NCBI GenBank assembly: GCA_028696365.1
Contig: JAQVHG010000014.1
Coordinates: 1-18,774 of the forward strand
Direction: 5' to 3'
Origin: Methanofollis sp.
GTDB lineage: Archaea; Halobacteriota; Methanomicrobia; Methanomicrobiales; Methanofollaceae
Length of the DNA stretch: 18,774 nt
Every line of letters begins with the position of its first letter. Positions within the stretch are counted from its first letter, which is position 1. A model generated the notes under the pieces. The model did no database searches. It was given only the letters and a program-made list of their open reading frames with translations, and was not told where the DNA came from. The translations under genes were made by a program, and so were the position numbers. This document shows, piece by piece, positions 1 to 7,373 of this stretch.

Positions 1-23
1 ATCAAGAGGATTTCTACAGAGTC
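1..23 (-). repeat. End of a MITE-like element (terminal inverted repeat)
   Basis: The sequence ends in GATTTCTACAGAGTC, the inverted form of the GGCTCTGTAGAAATCCTC terminus found at 4093, 8042, 11974 and 12213. Its inner part (ATCAAGAGGA) matches the inner edge of the ends at 12310-12333 and 11168-11190. The body of the element lies before the window. Confidence 0.6.
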
Positions 24-83
24 AAAAGAATCTCATTTTCACTATTTGATGACTAAAAAAACTTGAAAATTTAGGAGAAAACT

Positions 84-464
84 ATGACCTCGAAAAAAAG
101 TCACCCTAATATCAAATTAGGACTGACCCTCCTCGGCATCGCTTTCCTCCTCTTTGTGGCATACGCAGGGTATGGGCTGTACCGGGAAAGCACTGAACCC
201 CCTACTCTCAGGGTATTCGCGTTAAATGAGAGCGAAACCGTAGACGGGGTCGTCGTCCATCTCACTGAGGAGGACTTTGAGAAGTGGCCATCACTCGGAA
301 AAGCGTTCAAAGAAAATGATGATAGCGTACCGGCGCCTGAACTCAGAATGTCTCCGGCGCTTGAAGAATTTGGTCAGGAGTATATCTACAACCATACGAG
401 TGACACGCCGATTTACGTCGAATATGAAGGAGAATACTTCTACATAAGAACTGCAATCCACTGA
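84..464 (+). CDS. Small membrane-anchored protein, function unknown
   Basis: I do not recognise this 126-residue protein. It has a basic N-terminus (MTSKKSHPNIK) and one hydrophobic segment at about residues 12-31, then a hydrophilic, acid-rich domain, so it is probably an uncleaved signal anchor with the domain outside the cell. The C-terminus contains the sequence DTPIYVEYEGEYFYIR. The ATG at 84 is supported by a purine-rich ribosome binding site (TAGGAG, 72-77) seven bases upstream. Immediately downstream (486-590) lies a decayed stretch encoding a second version of the same C-terminus, so this was once a tandem pair of paralogues. The gene is isolated between repeat-rich spacers, and no operon partner is visible. 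The reading frame is convincing; the role is unknown. Confidence 0.75.
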   Translation: MTSKKSHPNIKLGLTLLGIAFLLFVAYAGYGLYRESTEPPTLRVFALNESETVDGVVVHLTEEDFEKWPSLGKAFKENDDSVPAPELRMSPALEEFGQEYIYNHTSDTPIYVEYEGEYFYIRTAIH

Positions 465-485
465 GGTTGCATCTTTGGCCCATAG

Positions 486-590
486 GATTCAGGGATACTC
501 AGAGGGGTTTTACACAACAGCACCGTTGACAGGCCGATTTATGTCGAACATGAGGGGAGATTTTTCAAAGTCCTGATCAGTGTAGTGTAA
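486..590 (+). pseudogene. C-terminal remnant of a paralogue of the 84-464 gene
   Basis: Read in the frame ending at the TAA at 588-590, this stretch encodes NSTVDRPIYVEHEGRFFKV. It aligns without gaps to NHTSDTPIYVEYEGEYFYI near the end of the gene just upstream. No start codon with a ribosome binding site precedes it, and the N-terminal and membrane parts are missing. It is therefore a truncated tandem duplicate rather than a working gene. Confidence 0.7.
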
Positions 591-1273
591 GTAAAAAAGT
601 ATGATTAGAGGGAGGCAGTTGAGTCACGCTCTCATCTGCGAGAGGTGAGAGTTTACTATGAGCATATCCCAAAACAATCTGTGGCTGAATATCTCCTCGA
701 ATCAAAGCGATTCTCTCCATAAATTCTGACCATATCCTCGACAGGGGAGACTCGCCGCTCGAAGATCAAAGATTTTCTCAACTCTTTCCAGTCATACTCG
801 AAGATCAAAGATCTTCTCAAGCTCGCTGGCGCTCGCACCCCCGAACCCCCCGTTGATGAAGATTTGAGGGGTATTGCATCCCATCCATCTTCATGATCTT
901 CTCTCTGCCTTCCTGCCCCAATCACAATCCCAGGTGTGAAGTGGCTGCGAGCGTCAGCGAGCTTGAGATAATATTCTATTTTCGAGGGAGCCACCGGCGC
1001 AGCGGTGTCGGAAGGTGATGGAGGCATGGGTGCGCAACGAAGAGGAGGGGATCTCCCCACCACCATCCATCGCTATCTTCTTGGAGGAGGAGAATTTATG
1101 GATGACCTCTATGAAAATGATCCCAGAGATCAATCTGGATGGTTTGTATGAGGATTTATTGTCTTCAGATCCCTTCATGCTTAATGAACAGAGGACAGAG
1201 ACTTCTCCCGCATGATCGGACCTCTGCCTTCCAGGCCCTATCTTTGTCCCGGGGGAAACGCGGCCTTCGTCGT
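591..1273. other. Gene-free spacer with decayed repeats
   Basis: No credible gene is seen over about 680 bases. It holds a near-exact direct repeat of CTCGAAGATCAAAGAT followed by TTCTCAA (758-781 and 797-820) and a family-B repeat copy (1024-1109). It also holds degraded half-palindromes of the MITE-like family at about 890-935 and 1224-1257 (TCTGCCTTCCAGGCCCTATC), the last one abutting the end of the cupin gene. Several short open frames cross it, but they have no ribosome binding site and follow the repeat sequence. Confidence 0.6.
1024..1109 (-). repeat. Dispersed repeat, family B
   Basis: GCATGGGTGCGC at 1024, a GGGATCTC-like core and GATGACCTC at 1101-1109 match, inverted, the stretch at 10604-10699. 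A shorter related copy lies at 4033-4090. The match is interrupted by several changes, so these are old, diverged copies. Confidence 0.5.
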
Positions 1274-1624
1274 TCAGAGCAGCTTTGTAGCCCCTGTCGG
1301 CCGCGGCACCTTGACCACCAGCACCCTGAAGTCCTGGTCTGCGTCGTTGGACCACCGGTGCGGAACCCCGGCCGGGCTCTTGACAAGGTGGTCTCGGTCC
1401 ACACGTGCTCCTTCGTCACCGATCTCGACGACACCGGTCCCCTCAAGGACGTAGAAAAAGACGTCCACCGGGGTGATGTGCCGTTTCAGGGCCTCTCCAG
1501 GCTTGAGAGTGATGACGATGGCGACGGCGTCTTTGGAGTCATAGACTTTTCTATAGACTTTTCTGGCGTCCACATGATGGGGGTTTGGGTAGACAGGCAC
1601 CTCGGCAAGATTGACGATCTTCAT
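1274..1624 (-). CDS. Cupin-domain protein
   Basis: This 116-residue single-domain cupin spans about residues 30-110. Motif 1 is degenerate: His49 is followed by Ile-Thr where the usual metal-binding pattern has a second His (HxH), and an Asp (54) lies near the usual Glu, before YVLEGTG. Motif 2 is intact: Pro84, Gly86, His89 and Asn93 in SPAGVPHRWSN. It may bind metal with fewer ligands or act as a small-molecule sensor; no substrate can be assigned. The start at 1624 lies 14 bases past the cooS stop, and a GAGGAG ribosome binding site overlaps that stop, so the two genes are almost certainly co-transcribed. The cupin probably supports or senses whatever the CooS protein does. The gene ends beside a half-palindrome repeat. 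Confidence 0.85.
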   Translation of the reverse strand: MKIVNLAEVPVYPNPHHVDARKVYRKVYDSKDAVAIVITLKPGEALKRHITPVDVFFYVLEGTGVVEIGDEGARVDRDHLVKSPAGVPHRWSNDADQDFRVLVVKVPRPTGATKLL

Positions 1625-1638
1625 CTCAATTCATCTCC

Positions 1639-3543
1639 TCATATTCCAAGCTCGGCTCTCTTCTCCCTGATGTGCCCGGCGATCCCCTCGGCCGCCGCCG
1701 CGGCGTCCTTCTCAAGGGCCAGTACCCCGCCGGTGAACCCCTGGATCTCGTCGGTGAGCAGGGTCACCAGTCTGGGCGCCCCGGTCATGGTCGGGACCGG
1801 GTTGACATAGGTGTACAGCCCGAAGGCGAGGGCGAAGATGGCGTCGACCGTCGCCTTCTGTTCCATGTACTCGGGCGCCGCCACCGCCACCGGCAGGGCG
1901 GTCACCGGCACCCCGCCGAGGGCGTCGGCGATCGTCGCGACGAGGTCGGCGCACCGGCCTGTGTCGGTGCAGGTCCCAAAGGAGAGGACCGGCGGGATGC
2001 CGAGGGCGGTGCAGATCTTTTTCAGTCCAGGCCCGGCCTCTGCGGCGGCCTCAGGAGAGCAGAGCCCGGCGACCTGCATCGCCGCGTTCCCGCATCCCAT
2101 CGAGAGGACGAGGATGTCGCGTGCGATCAACTCCTTTGCGACCGCGACCGAGTGGACGTCCTGCCCGCGGTCCCTGAGGGTGGTGCAGGAGACAAGGGCG
2201 GTGACGCCCTGGATGCTCCCGTCCTTGATCGCCTCGAGGAGCGGGGCAAGACTCCCACCGAGCGCGGCGACAATGCTCTCCTGGGAGAACCCGGCGATTG
2301 CCTCTCCCACCGGGAGCCCGGCGAGCGGTTCGACGGTGCCGTGTCGCGCCTTGAAATTCTCGACCCCCATCTGGAGCAAGGCGTCCGCCTGTGCATCGGC
2401 CTGCACCGGGTCGTAGTCCACCCGGTCCTCGACTCCCTCGAAGGCGACGAGGTCAGAGACCGGAACCAATTTGAAATGATACTTCTCCGCGTACACCGGG
2501 TCGAGCGGGAGCGAACAGTTCATGTCGGCCACAAAGACGTCGACCGCCCCGGTGGCGAGCACCGCCTCCTGCATGATCCAGTTCCCCGTATACCCCCAGA
2601 AGACCTCGTCCATCTGGAGACGCTGGACCATCTCCTGTCCGGTCTCGATATTGGCGATGACCCTGATCCCCTTTGCCCCGGCCTTCTGTGCCGCCGCCTG
2701 CCAGGCCGGGTCCTTCGCACGCTCCACCAGCGCAAACCCGAGGAAGGGCTCGTGGCCGTTCGGAAGGATGTTCACATGGTCTGGGTCCAGGACGCCGAGG
2801 TCGACCCTGATCGAGTGGGGCATGGGCGTCCCGAAGAGGCAGTCCTGCAAGGTCTCCAGGACCACCTGGCTCTGGTAGGCCATCGCTACCCCGAGGCGCA
2901 GCGCCTTTTTGACGAGCGAGAGGTAGAACCCGTCCACGTTCGTGAGGCACGAACTCGTGGTGCGCATCATCTCCCCATAGATCCCGCCAGGAAAGATTCC
3001 AAGGTCTTGCCAGACTCTCCGCCGTTCACGCGGGGCGAGCCGCTCGACGATCACGCTTTCTTCCTCGGTGTGCCGGTGAAAATCTCTCTCCAGGAAGTCG
3101 CAGAGACGTAGCGCCACCTCCGCGTCCTCGCCGCCGGTGAGGACGCCGAGCCGCCTCGCAAAGGCGACGAGTTTCTCAGGCTCGCGGATCCGGTACGGCG
3201 TCCTGCCACGGGCAGTCTCGCGCAGGGTCCGCACCGTCTGCTCGCAGTGGTAGTGGTAGGTCGAGGCCCCCATCACATTGCGCAGGAGCATCATACGCAT
3301 CGCCATGCCGTCGGCTGAGATCCCGCAGACCCCGCGTTTGTCCTTCGCAGCGTCGGCCCGACAGGGGCCATTGGAGCAGAAGTCACAGCGGACGCCGCCG
3401 GTGCAGAAGGCGCAGCGCTGGTCGGGTTCGCCGCCCAGACCCTGGGCCTCGTACCGGTCCCAGACATTCGAGATGCCGTCTTTTTTCAGACGTTCATACG
3501 CCGTCTTCACCGACGCATGATATGAGATCCGTTCTGGTTCCAT
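1639..3543 (-). CDS. cooS: CooS-family Ni-Fe carbon monoxide dehydrogenase homologue with altered C-cluster (CooS-V-like)
   Basis: This 634-residue protein has the full length and fold signature of homodimeric anaerobic CODH. B-cluster cysteines are Cys53, 56, 61 and 73 (CDFCSNGPC...GVCG). D-cluster cysteines appear as Cys44 and Cys47 (CAFC). C-cluster ligands seen are His264 (NGHEP), Cys343 (DMNCSLP), Cys453 (VSCTT), Cys484 (SMGCGNA) and Cys525 (FGTCTD). The proton-transfer histidines (YHYH, 97/99) and Lys563 are also present. The sixth ligand, normally Cys in CCTGnE, is Glu300 here (IETGQE). In true CODHs that Cys binds the unique iron. From memory, Carboxydothermus CooS-V, which also lacks a canonical Cys, holds an Fe-S-O hybrid cluster and does not oxidise CO. 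No cooF, cooC or hydrogenase gene is nearby; the only partner is a cupin. A GGGGGAG ribosome binding site supports the ATG at 3543. The family is certain; CO dehydrogenase activity is doubtful. Confidence 0.92.
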   Translation of the reverse strand: MEPERISYHASVKTAYERLKKDGISNVWDRYEAQGLGGEPDQRCAFCTGGVRCDFCSNGPCRADAAKDKRGVCGISADGMAMRMMLLRNVMGASTYHYHCEQTVRTLRETARGRTPYRIREPEKLVAFARRLGVLTGGEDAEVALRLCDFLERDFHRHTEEESVIVERLAPRERRRVWQDLGIFPGGIYGEMMRTTSSCLTNVDGFYLSLVKKALRLGVAMAYQSQVVLETLQDCLFGTPMPHSIRVDLGVLDPDHVNILPNGHEPFLGFALVERAKDPAWQAAAQKAGAKGIRVIANIETGQEMVQRLQMDEVFWGYTGNWIMQEAVLATGAVDVFVADMNCSLPLDPVYAEKYHFKLVPVSDLVAFEGVEDRVDYDPVQADAQADALLQMGVENFKARHGTVEPLAGLPVGEAIAGFSQESIVAALGGSLAPLLEAIKDGSIQGVTALVSCTTLRDRGQDVHSVAVAKELIARDILVLSMGCGNAAMQVAGLCSPEAAAEAGPGLKKICTALGIPPVLSFGTCTDTGRCADLVATIADALGGVPVTALPVAVAAPEYMEQKATVDAIFALAFGLYTYVNPVPTMTGAPRLVTLLTDEIQGFTGGVLALEKDAAAAAEGIAGHIREKRAELGI

Positions 3544-3597
3544 ACCTCACTCCCCCGTGATGGTGCCAGAAGTGGTGGGGGAGGTGAAGATTGTTTC

Positions 3598-3816
3598 GGC
3601 TTTGTGAAAATCCTCTTGATGCATCTCTCTGGCGGAGGGGCTTGGCCGCCCCCAGAACCCCCCGCCACAACACGATCGATCGAGGACCGCATCACCCTTC
3701 ATGGTCATCTATTCTGCCTTCCAGTCCTATCGTGCTCCCTGGGGGTCCGGGGGCCGAGCCCCCGGCGAGAACATGGGAGAAGGCGGGTGAATCATACTCG
3801 GTCCAAGAAGAGGTGA
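3598..3816 (+). repeat. MITE-like palindromic element, right end decayed
   Basis: It begins with a diverged terminus (GGCTTTGTGAAAATCCTC) just upstream of the cooS start. It then shows the first hairpin module (GGCGGAGGGG...CCCCCGCC, about 3630-3668), the tail CGATCGAGGACCGC, and the second palindrome (TGCCTT...AAGGC, 3715-3784) with inner arms CCGGGGGC and GCCCCCGG. After GAATCATACTCGGTCCAA, which matches 12162-12180, the right terminal repeat is no longer recognisable. Confidence 0.65.
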
Positions 3817-4092
3817 GGGATAACTATGAAAATGATCCAGAATATCGGCTTTATAGTGTTGAATAAAGATTTGATCACCCCGAACCCCCGCATGGACTTG
3901 ACGCAAAGAGAACAGAAACACCTTCTGGACGATCAGTCCTCTGCCTTCCCGGCTCAATCTTCCTCCTGGAAAAACAAGCAGGGGCGAGTTCGAAAAAATC
4001 TTTGATTTGTCACGACGCGAAGAGTTCACACAGAGGTCATCCCAAAATGTTCCGATCCTACCGTCGCAGAAGAGAGCGATAGATGGTGATTG
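3817..4092. other. Gene-free spacer with a family-B repeat
   Basis: No gene is seen. It contains a half-palindrome remnant (TCTGCCTTCCCGGCTCAATC, about 3939-3960) whose upstream flank resembles 1180-1225. It also contains a family-B copy (GAGGTCATCCCAAAATG, from 4033 to about 4090) that runs directly into the terminus of the next MITE-like element. Confidence 0.5.
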
Positions 4093-4460
4093 GGCTCTGT
4101 AGAAATCCTCCTGGCTCTTCTCGATGGTGAGGGGTTGCACCCCCGGTCTCCCGGCCGCACGATTGGTCGAGGACGGCAGAGCCCCCGGCAAGAGACTATG
4201 AGAATAGAATTTTTCGTTCTAGAATTTCTAAACCCTATCCTCCACCATGGGGCTCTGCCCCCCGCATCACGATAGGTCGTGGACGACAATCCCTTTTCAT
4301 AGACTTCGAATATGCCTTCCCGACCCTATCGTGGTCCGGGGGGTCCGGGGGCAGAGCCCCCGGCACGGTGGTGTGGGAAGGCATCATGGGCAACTGTAAC
4401 AAGGGTGCTGCCGTCCTCGACCTATCATGTGGCGGGGGGGTTCGGGGGGCGGCTACAGAG
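4093..4460 (+). repeat. Composite MITE-like palindromic element
   Basis: A clean terminus (GGCTCTGTAGAAATCCTC, 4093-4110) is followed by a degraded first module and a second copy of that module (GGGGCTCTGCCCCCC...CACGATAGGTCG, about 4250-4280). A perfect double palindrome comes next: outer arms GCCTTCCC (4314-4321) and GGGAAGGC (4375-4382), inner arms CCGGGGGC (4345-4352) and GCCCCCGG (4356-4363). An inverted first module follows (GCTGCCGTCCTCGACCTATC... to about 4455). Modules occur in both orientations, so this looks like two elements fused or nested. It separates the end of the MFS gene from the cooS unit. Confidence 0.65.
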
Positions 4461-4474
4461 CCTACAAAATAGAA

Positions 4475-6028
4475 TCATCTCACCCTCCCCCCCTCTCTCC
4501 TGACCTGCGGGATGAGGAAGGATGCAAAAAATCCTATGAAGAGGAGGGCCAGGATCGCATCGAACGAAGACTTCATCGCCTGACTAATCGAGGCGTCCGC
4601 GACTCGCTCGGCCTCGGCGAGCACAGGCGTCGGGATCTCCTCTGGTGTCCCGGTCTCCATCTTCTCGACCCACCGGTCGATCTCGCCTGCGATCTCCTCG
4701 CGCTCCATCCCCTCAAAGTAGCCCGAGGCGTCGACGGCGGCAAGCAGGCCTGAGAAGACCGAGATGAGGAGGACGACGCCGATGAGGGCGGTCCCCACCG
4801 AGGTGCCGAGTTGCTTGGTCGTGTTCAGAACGCCCGAGGCGTCGGTCTGCTCTTCCTCAGGGGCGGCTGAGAGGGTGAGGTTGGTGATCTGGGAGAGGAC
4901 GAGCCCCATCCCGACGCCGAAGACTACAGAGCCGGGAACGATCATCTCGGCGGTCGTCTCCACGCTGAAGATGTCCCTGAGCATCACCGTCCCCCAGATC
5001 CCGAGGGCCATCCCGATGAGGACGAGGTACTTCGAGTCGATCACCGCCGAGAACCTGGCCCCCCCGATCGAGACGATGAAGACGGCCATCGAGATCGGGA
5101 GGAGGGCGATCCCGGTCTCGAATGCCCCGATACCGGTGACCGACTGGAGAAAGACCGGGATGATGAAGAGGAACCCGGCAAAAACCGCAGTCTGGAGACT
5201 CCCAACGAGGTTGCCGACAAGAAACATCCGGTCACCTAGGAGGGAGGTCTCAACAAGCGGGACCCCCCCGGCCTGCCTCACCCGCCGTTCCCACCAGAAG
5301 AAGATCGCAAGCAAGAGGAGCCCGCCCCCGATGAAAAAGGGGATGACCCTCCACACTCCAAGGTTTTTGAGCTGGAGGATCCCGATGACGATGAGGAAGA
5401 GCCCGGCAGAGGAAAGCGCCATCCCGACAAAGTCGAGGTTCCTGAATTTTTCAGTGGGCTTCGAACCAGAGAGGAGGACCGAGGCGAGGAGGATGACGAT
5501 GACGACCAGGAGTTCGAGCCTGAAGGCCCAGCGCCAGGAATAAAATGAGGTAAGGTAACCCCCGATGATCGGACCAAAGGCCGCACCAGCCGCCGCGACC
5601 CCGCCCCAGACCCCGAAGGCGACGGCGCGGTCCCGCCCTGAATATGCCGCGGTGAGGAAGGTGGCCGTCGCCGGCATCATAAAGACGGCCCCGACCCCCT
5701 CGAAGACCGACCACCCGACGAGCAGCACCCCGATGTTCCAACTCATCGAGGCGACGAAGGTGCCGATGCCGTACAGCACCACCCCAAAAAGAAAAGCGCG
5801 TTTCCGCCCCATCACGTCCTGCATCCTGCTCCCGAAGAGCATGAACGAAGCCATGATCAAGGCGTAGATCGCGATGACCGACTGGATCGCCGGGACCGTG
5901 GTGTCGAGTTCGACGACCAGGGCCGAGATGGAGACGTTCATGATGGTCGTGTCGATGACCATGATGAAGATGGCCAGGCAGACAACGACGAGGACGCCCC
6001 ATTTCTTCAGTCCAGCCTGCCCTTCCAT
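4475..6028 (-). CDS. MFS multidrug exporter, DHA2 (14-TM) type
   Basis: This 517-residue polytopic membrane protein has the length and many hydrophobic segments expected of the 14-helix EmrB/QacA-like drug:proton antiporters. Family motifs are visible: DTTIMNVSI in helix 1 (26-34), motif A GSRMQDVMGRKR in loop 2-3 (66-77), and the antiporter motif C region ending GPIIGGYL (152-159). The large hydrophilic loop before the last helix (about residues 440-485) is typical of DHA2 members. It probably exports toxic compounds or metabolites from the cytoplasm using the ion gradient; the substrate is unknown. The start at 6028 follows an AGGGGGAT ribosome binding site and lies 26 bases after the preceding DUF6325-like gene, so they form an operon. 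Confidence 0.9.
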   Translation of the reverse strand: MEGQAGLKKWGVLVVVCLAIFIMVIDTTIMNVSISALVVELDTTVPAIQSVIAIYALIMASFMLFGSRMQDVMGRKRAFLFGVVLYGIGTFVASMSWNIGVLLVGWSVFEGVGAVFMMPATATFLTAAYSGRDRAVAFGVWGGVAAAGAAFGPIIGGYLTSFYSWRWAFRLELLVVIVILLASVLLSGSKPTEKFRNLDFVGMALSSAGLFLIVIGILQLKNLGVWRVIPFFIGGGLLLLAIFFWWERRVRQAGGVPLVETSLLGDRMFLVGNLVGSLQTAVFAGFLFIIPVFLQSVTGIGAFETGIALLPISMAVFIVSIGGARFSAVIDSKYLVLIGMALGIWGTVMLRDIFSVETTAEMIVPGSVVFGVGMGLVLSQITNLTLSAAPEEEQTDASGVLNTTKQLGTSVGTALIGVVLLISVFSGLLAAVDASGYFEGMEREEIAGEIDRWVEKMETGTPEEIPTPVLAEAERVADASISQAMKSSFDAILALLFIGFFASFLIPQVRREGGRVR

Positions 6029-6054
6029 CTATCCCCCTGGTTCGCGGAGCCCCT

Positions 6055-6606
6055 TCAGCGTGCAGCGATCGGGATCTTCTTCCTCTCCTCTTCCTCAGCC
6101 GCTTCCACCGCCTCGGCAAGTTCGGCGCCGACACTCATCAGGACTTCAGGCGTCAGCATCCCCTGCGTGAGGACCACGCCGCCCGCCGACCTCACTGCGT
6201 CTCGCAGCTCAAGCGCCCACTGGTGCTCGACGAGCATGATCGCCGCGGCGGAGTTTGGCGGGATCGAGAGACTGATGTCGTCGAGGTCGTCCACAGTAAG
6301 CCCGAAGTCCCGCTCTGAGACCCTCATCGCACCTGCCTCTGCCCCGGCCCGCGCCCCTTCTCGTCCGGCGGCACCGTAGCCGATGAGCCCACCGATGACC
6401 GCGCCGAAGCGGGCGGCCTCCTCCTCGGAAAGGTCGGTCTCCTCAAAGGAAGTGAGGTTCCCGTCCTCGTCCTTCCAGACAAACTGGAGGTCGATGAGCC
6501 TGAGCAACCCCTCCTCCCGCACTTTTCTCAACTGTTCCAGGATCTCCCCGTGGAAGTCAGGGTCTTCAAACCCGATCACGAAGAGCTGTACCGGTCCAAA
6601 TGCCAT
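6055..6606 (-). CDS. DUF6325/DUF1269-like protein
   Basis: This 183-residue protein begins MAFGPVQLFVIGFEDPDFHGEI. The order of features matches the DUF6325/DUF1269-like group as I remember it: a GPVQLxVIGF strand, LLRLIDLQFVWKDEDG, then a glycine zipper (GAVIGGLIGYGAAGREGARAGA, about residues 88-109). The second half contains DISLSIPPNSAAAIMLVEHQWA and an alanine/glutamate-rich C-terminal helix. Members are found in both bacteria and archaea with no established biochemical function, often beside membrane or stress genes; the glycine zipper suggests membrane contact or oligomerisation. A GGGGGGA ribosome binding site precedes the ATG at 6606. It lies between an HdeD-like gene and the MFS exporter on the same strand. 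Confidence 0.75.
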   Translation of the reverse strand: MAFGPVQLFVIGFEDPDFHGEILEQLRKVREEGLLRLIDLQFVWKDEDGNLTSFEETDLSEEEAARFGAVIGGLIGYGAAGREGARAGAEAGAMRVSERDFGLTVDDLDDISLSIPPNSAAAIMLVEHQWALELRDAVRSAGGVVLTQGMLTPEVLMSVGAELAEAVEAAEEEERKKIPIAAR

Positions 6607-6681
6607 TGTGTATGTCCCCCCTATGATTAGACTCCGAGCCGTTCATTTGCGACTCATCATCGCCGCGTCCTCCAAAATTAT

Positions 6682-7218
6682 TCACCTCGCCCTGATCCCG
6701 GCGATGATCGCCAAGATCCCGCCGACGACGGCGAAGGCCCCGAAGACAAACGGGAGCGTGACGGCGCCGATGAGCGGGTTGATGAGAAGGATCACCCCGA
6801 AGACCAGACTCAGGAGCCCGAGGATCCCGGTCCCGACGCCCCCGCCTCGCATGGCCCAGACAAGTCTGGTGATCCCGTATATGATCCCCCATATCCCAAG
6901 CACGATGATCAGAAAGGCCAGGAGCACGAACGGGGCATAGACAGGATAGAGCAGGATCACGATCCCGGCGAGGATCCCGAGGACCGCCGAGAGGATGTTC
7001 CATCCCCTGTTCTCACGGATCGATACCGCGCCGATGAGCGCCAGGACCCCTCCAAAGAGCCATAAGATCCCAAGGAACTGGACGATCACGACCATCGTGA
7101 TCCCAGGACTGGTCAGGAGGAGGATCCCGATGACGAGAGCCGCGATCCCCTCGAGCACCACGGCCCACCATGGCAGTTCAAAGCCCTCATATATGACTGG
7201 TGCACCGGTTTCTTCCAT
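6682..7218 (-). CDS. HdeD family (DUF308) membrane protein
   Basis: This 178-residue integral membrane protein has about six helices arranged as three repeated pairs, each with a G/A-rich first helix (ALVIGILLLTSPG, GILAGIVILLYPV, SLVFGVILLINPL). The recurring G-I-x-LL-x-x-P signature is characteristic of HdeD/DUF308 proteins. In E. coli, HdeD contributes to acid resistance at high cell density; in archaea the role is unknown. A GGAGGGAGAAA ribosome binding site directly precedes the ATG at 7218. It lies 75 bases upstream of the DUF6325-like gene and may lead that operon. No metal or catalytic motif is seen. Confidence 0.85.
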   Translation of the reverse strand: MEETGAPVIYEGFELPWWAVVLEGIAALVIGILLLTSPGITMVVIVQFLGILWLFGGVLALIGAVSIRENRGWNILSAVLGILAGIVILLYPVYAPFVLLAFLIIVLGIWGIIYGITRLVWAMRGGGVGTGILGLLSLVFGVILLINPLIGAVTLPFVFGAFAVVGGILAIIAGIRAR

Positions 7219-7373
7219 TTTCTCCCTCCGGCGTGCCGTTCTCCAGACGAATAGTGTGCCAGGGTGCTCAAAGACGGAATACCGATGATCTGTGGCGGTC
7301 GGTGCGATCAGGTCTGGTGATGGACGGCCACTCTACGTCATGACCCTGAATAAAGCTTTCCGGTCTCCCGGCC

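Noticed and set aside
1015..1215. 66-residue open frame in the first spacer
   Set aside because: It follows a dispersed repeat that recurs inverted at 10604-10699, has no ribosome binding site, and is not conserved as a reading frame in the other copy.
1672..3111. 479-residue open frame on the plus strand opposite cooS
   Set aside because: It is a mirror frame of the GC-rich cooS gene: Arg/Gly/Asp-rich, with no family features, while the minus strand encodes a complete CooS protein.
1639..3543. Evidence for a carboxydotrophic CO-oxidation operon
   Set aside because: No cooF ferredoxin, cooC nickel-insertion ATPase, hydrogenase or acetyl-CoA synthase gene is adjacent, and a C-cluster cysteine is missing.
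4764..5543. 259-residue open frame opposite the MFS exporter
   Set aside because: It is Arg/Thr/Pro-rich with no membrane or domain pattern, whereas the opposite strand has all the MFS motifs.
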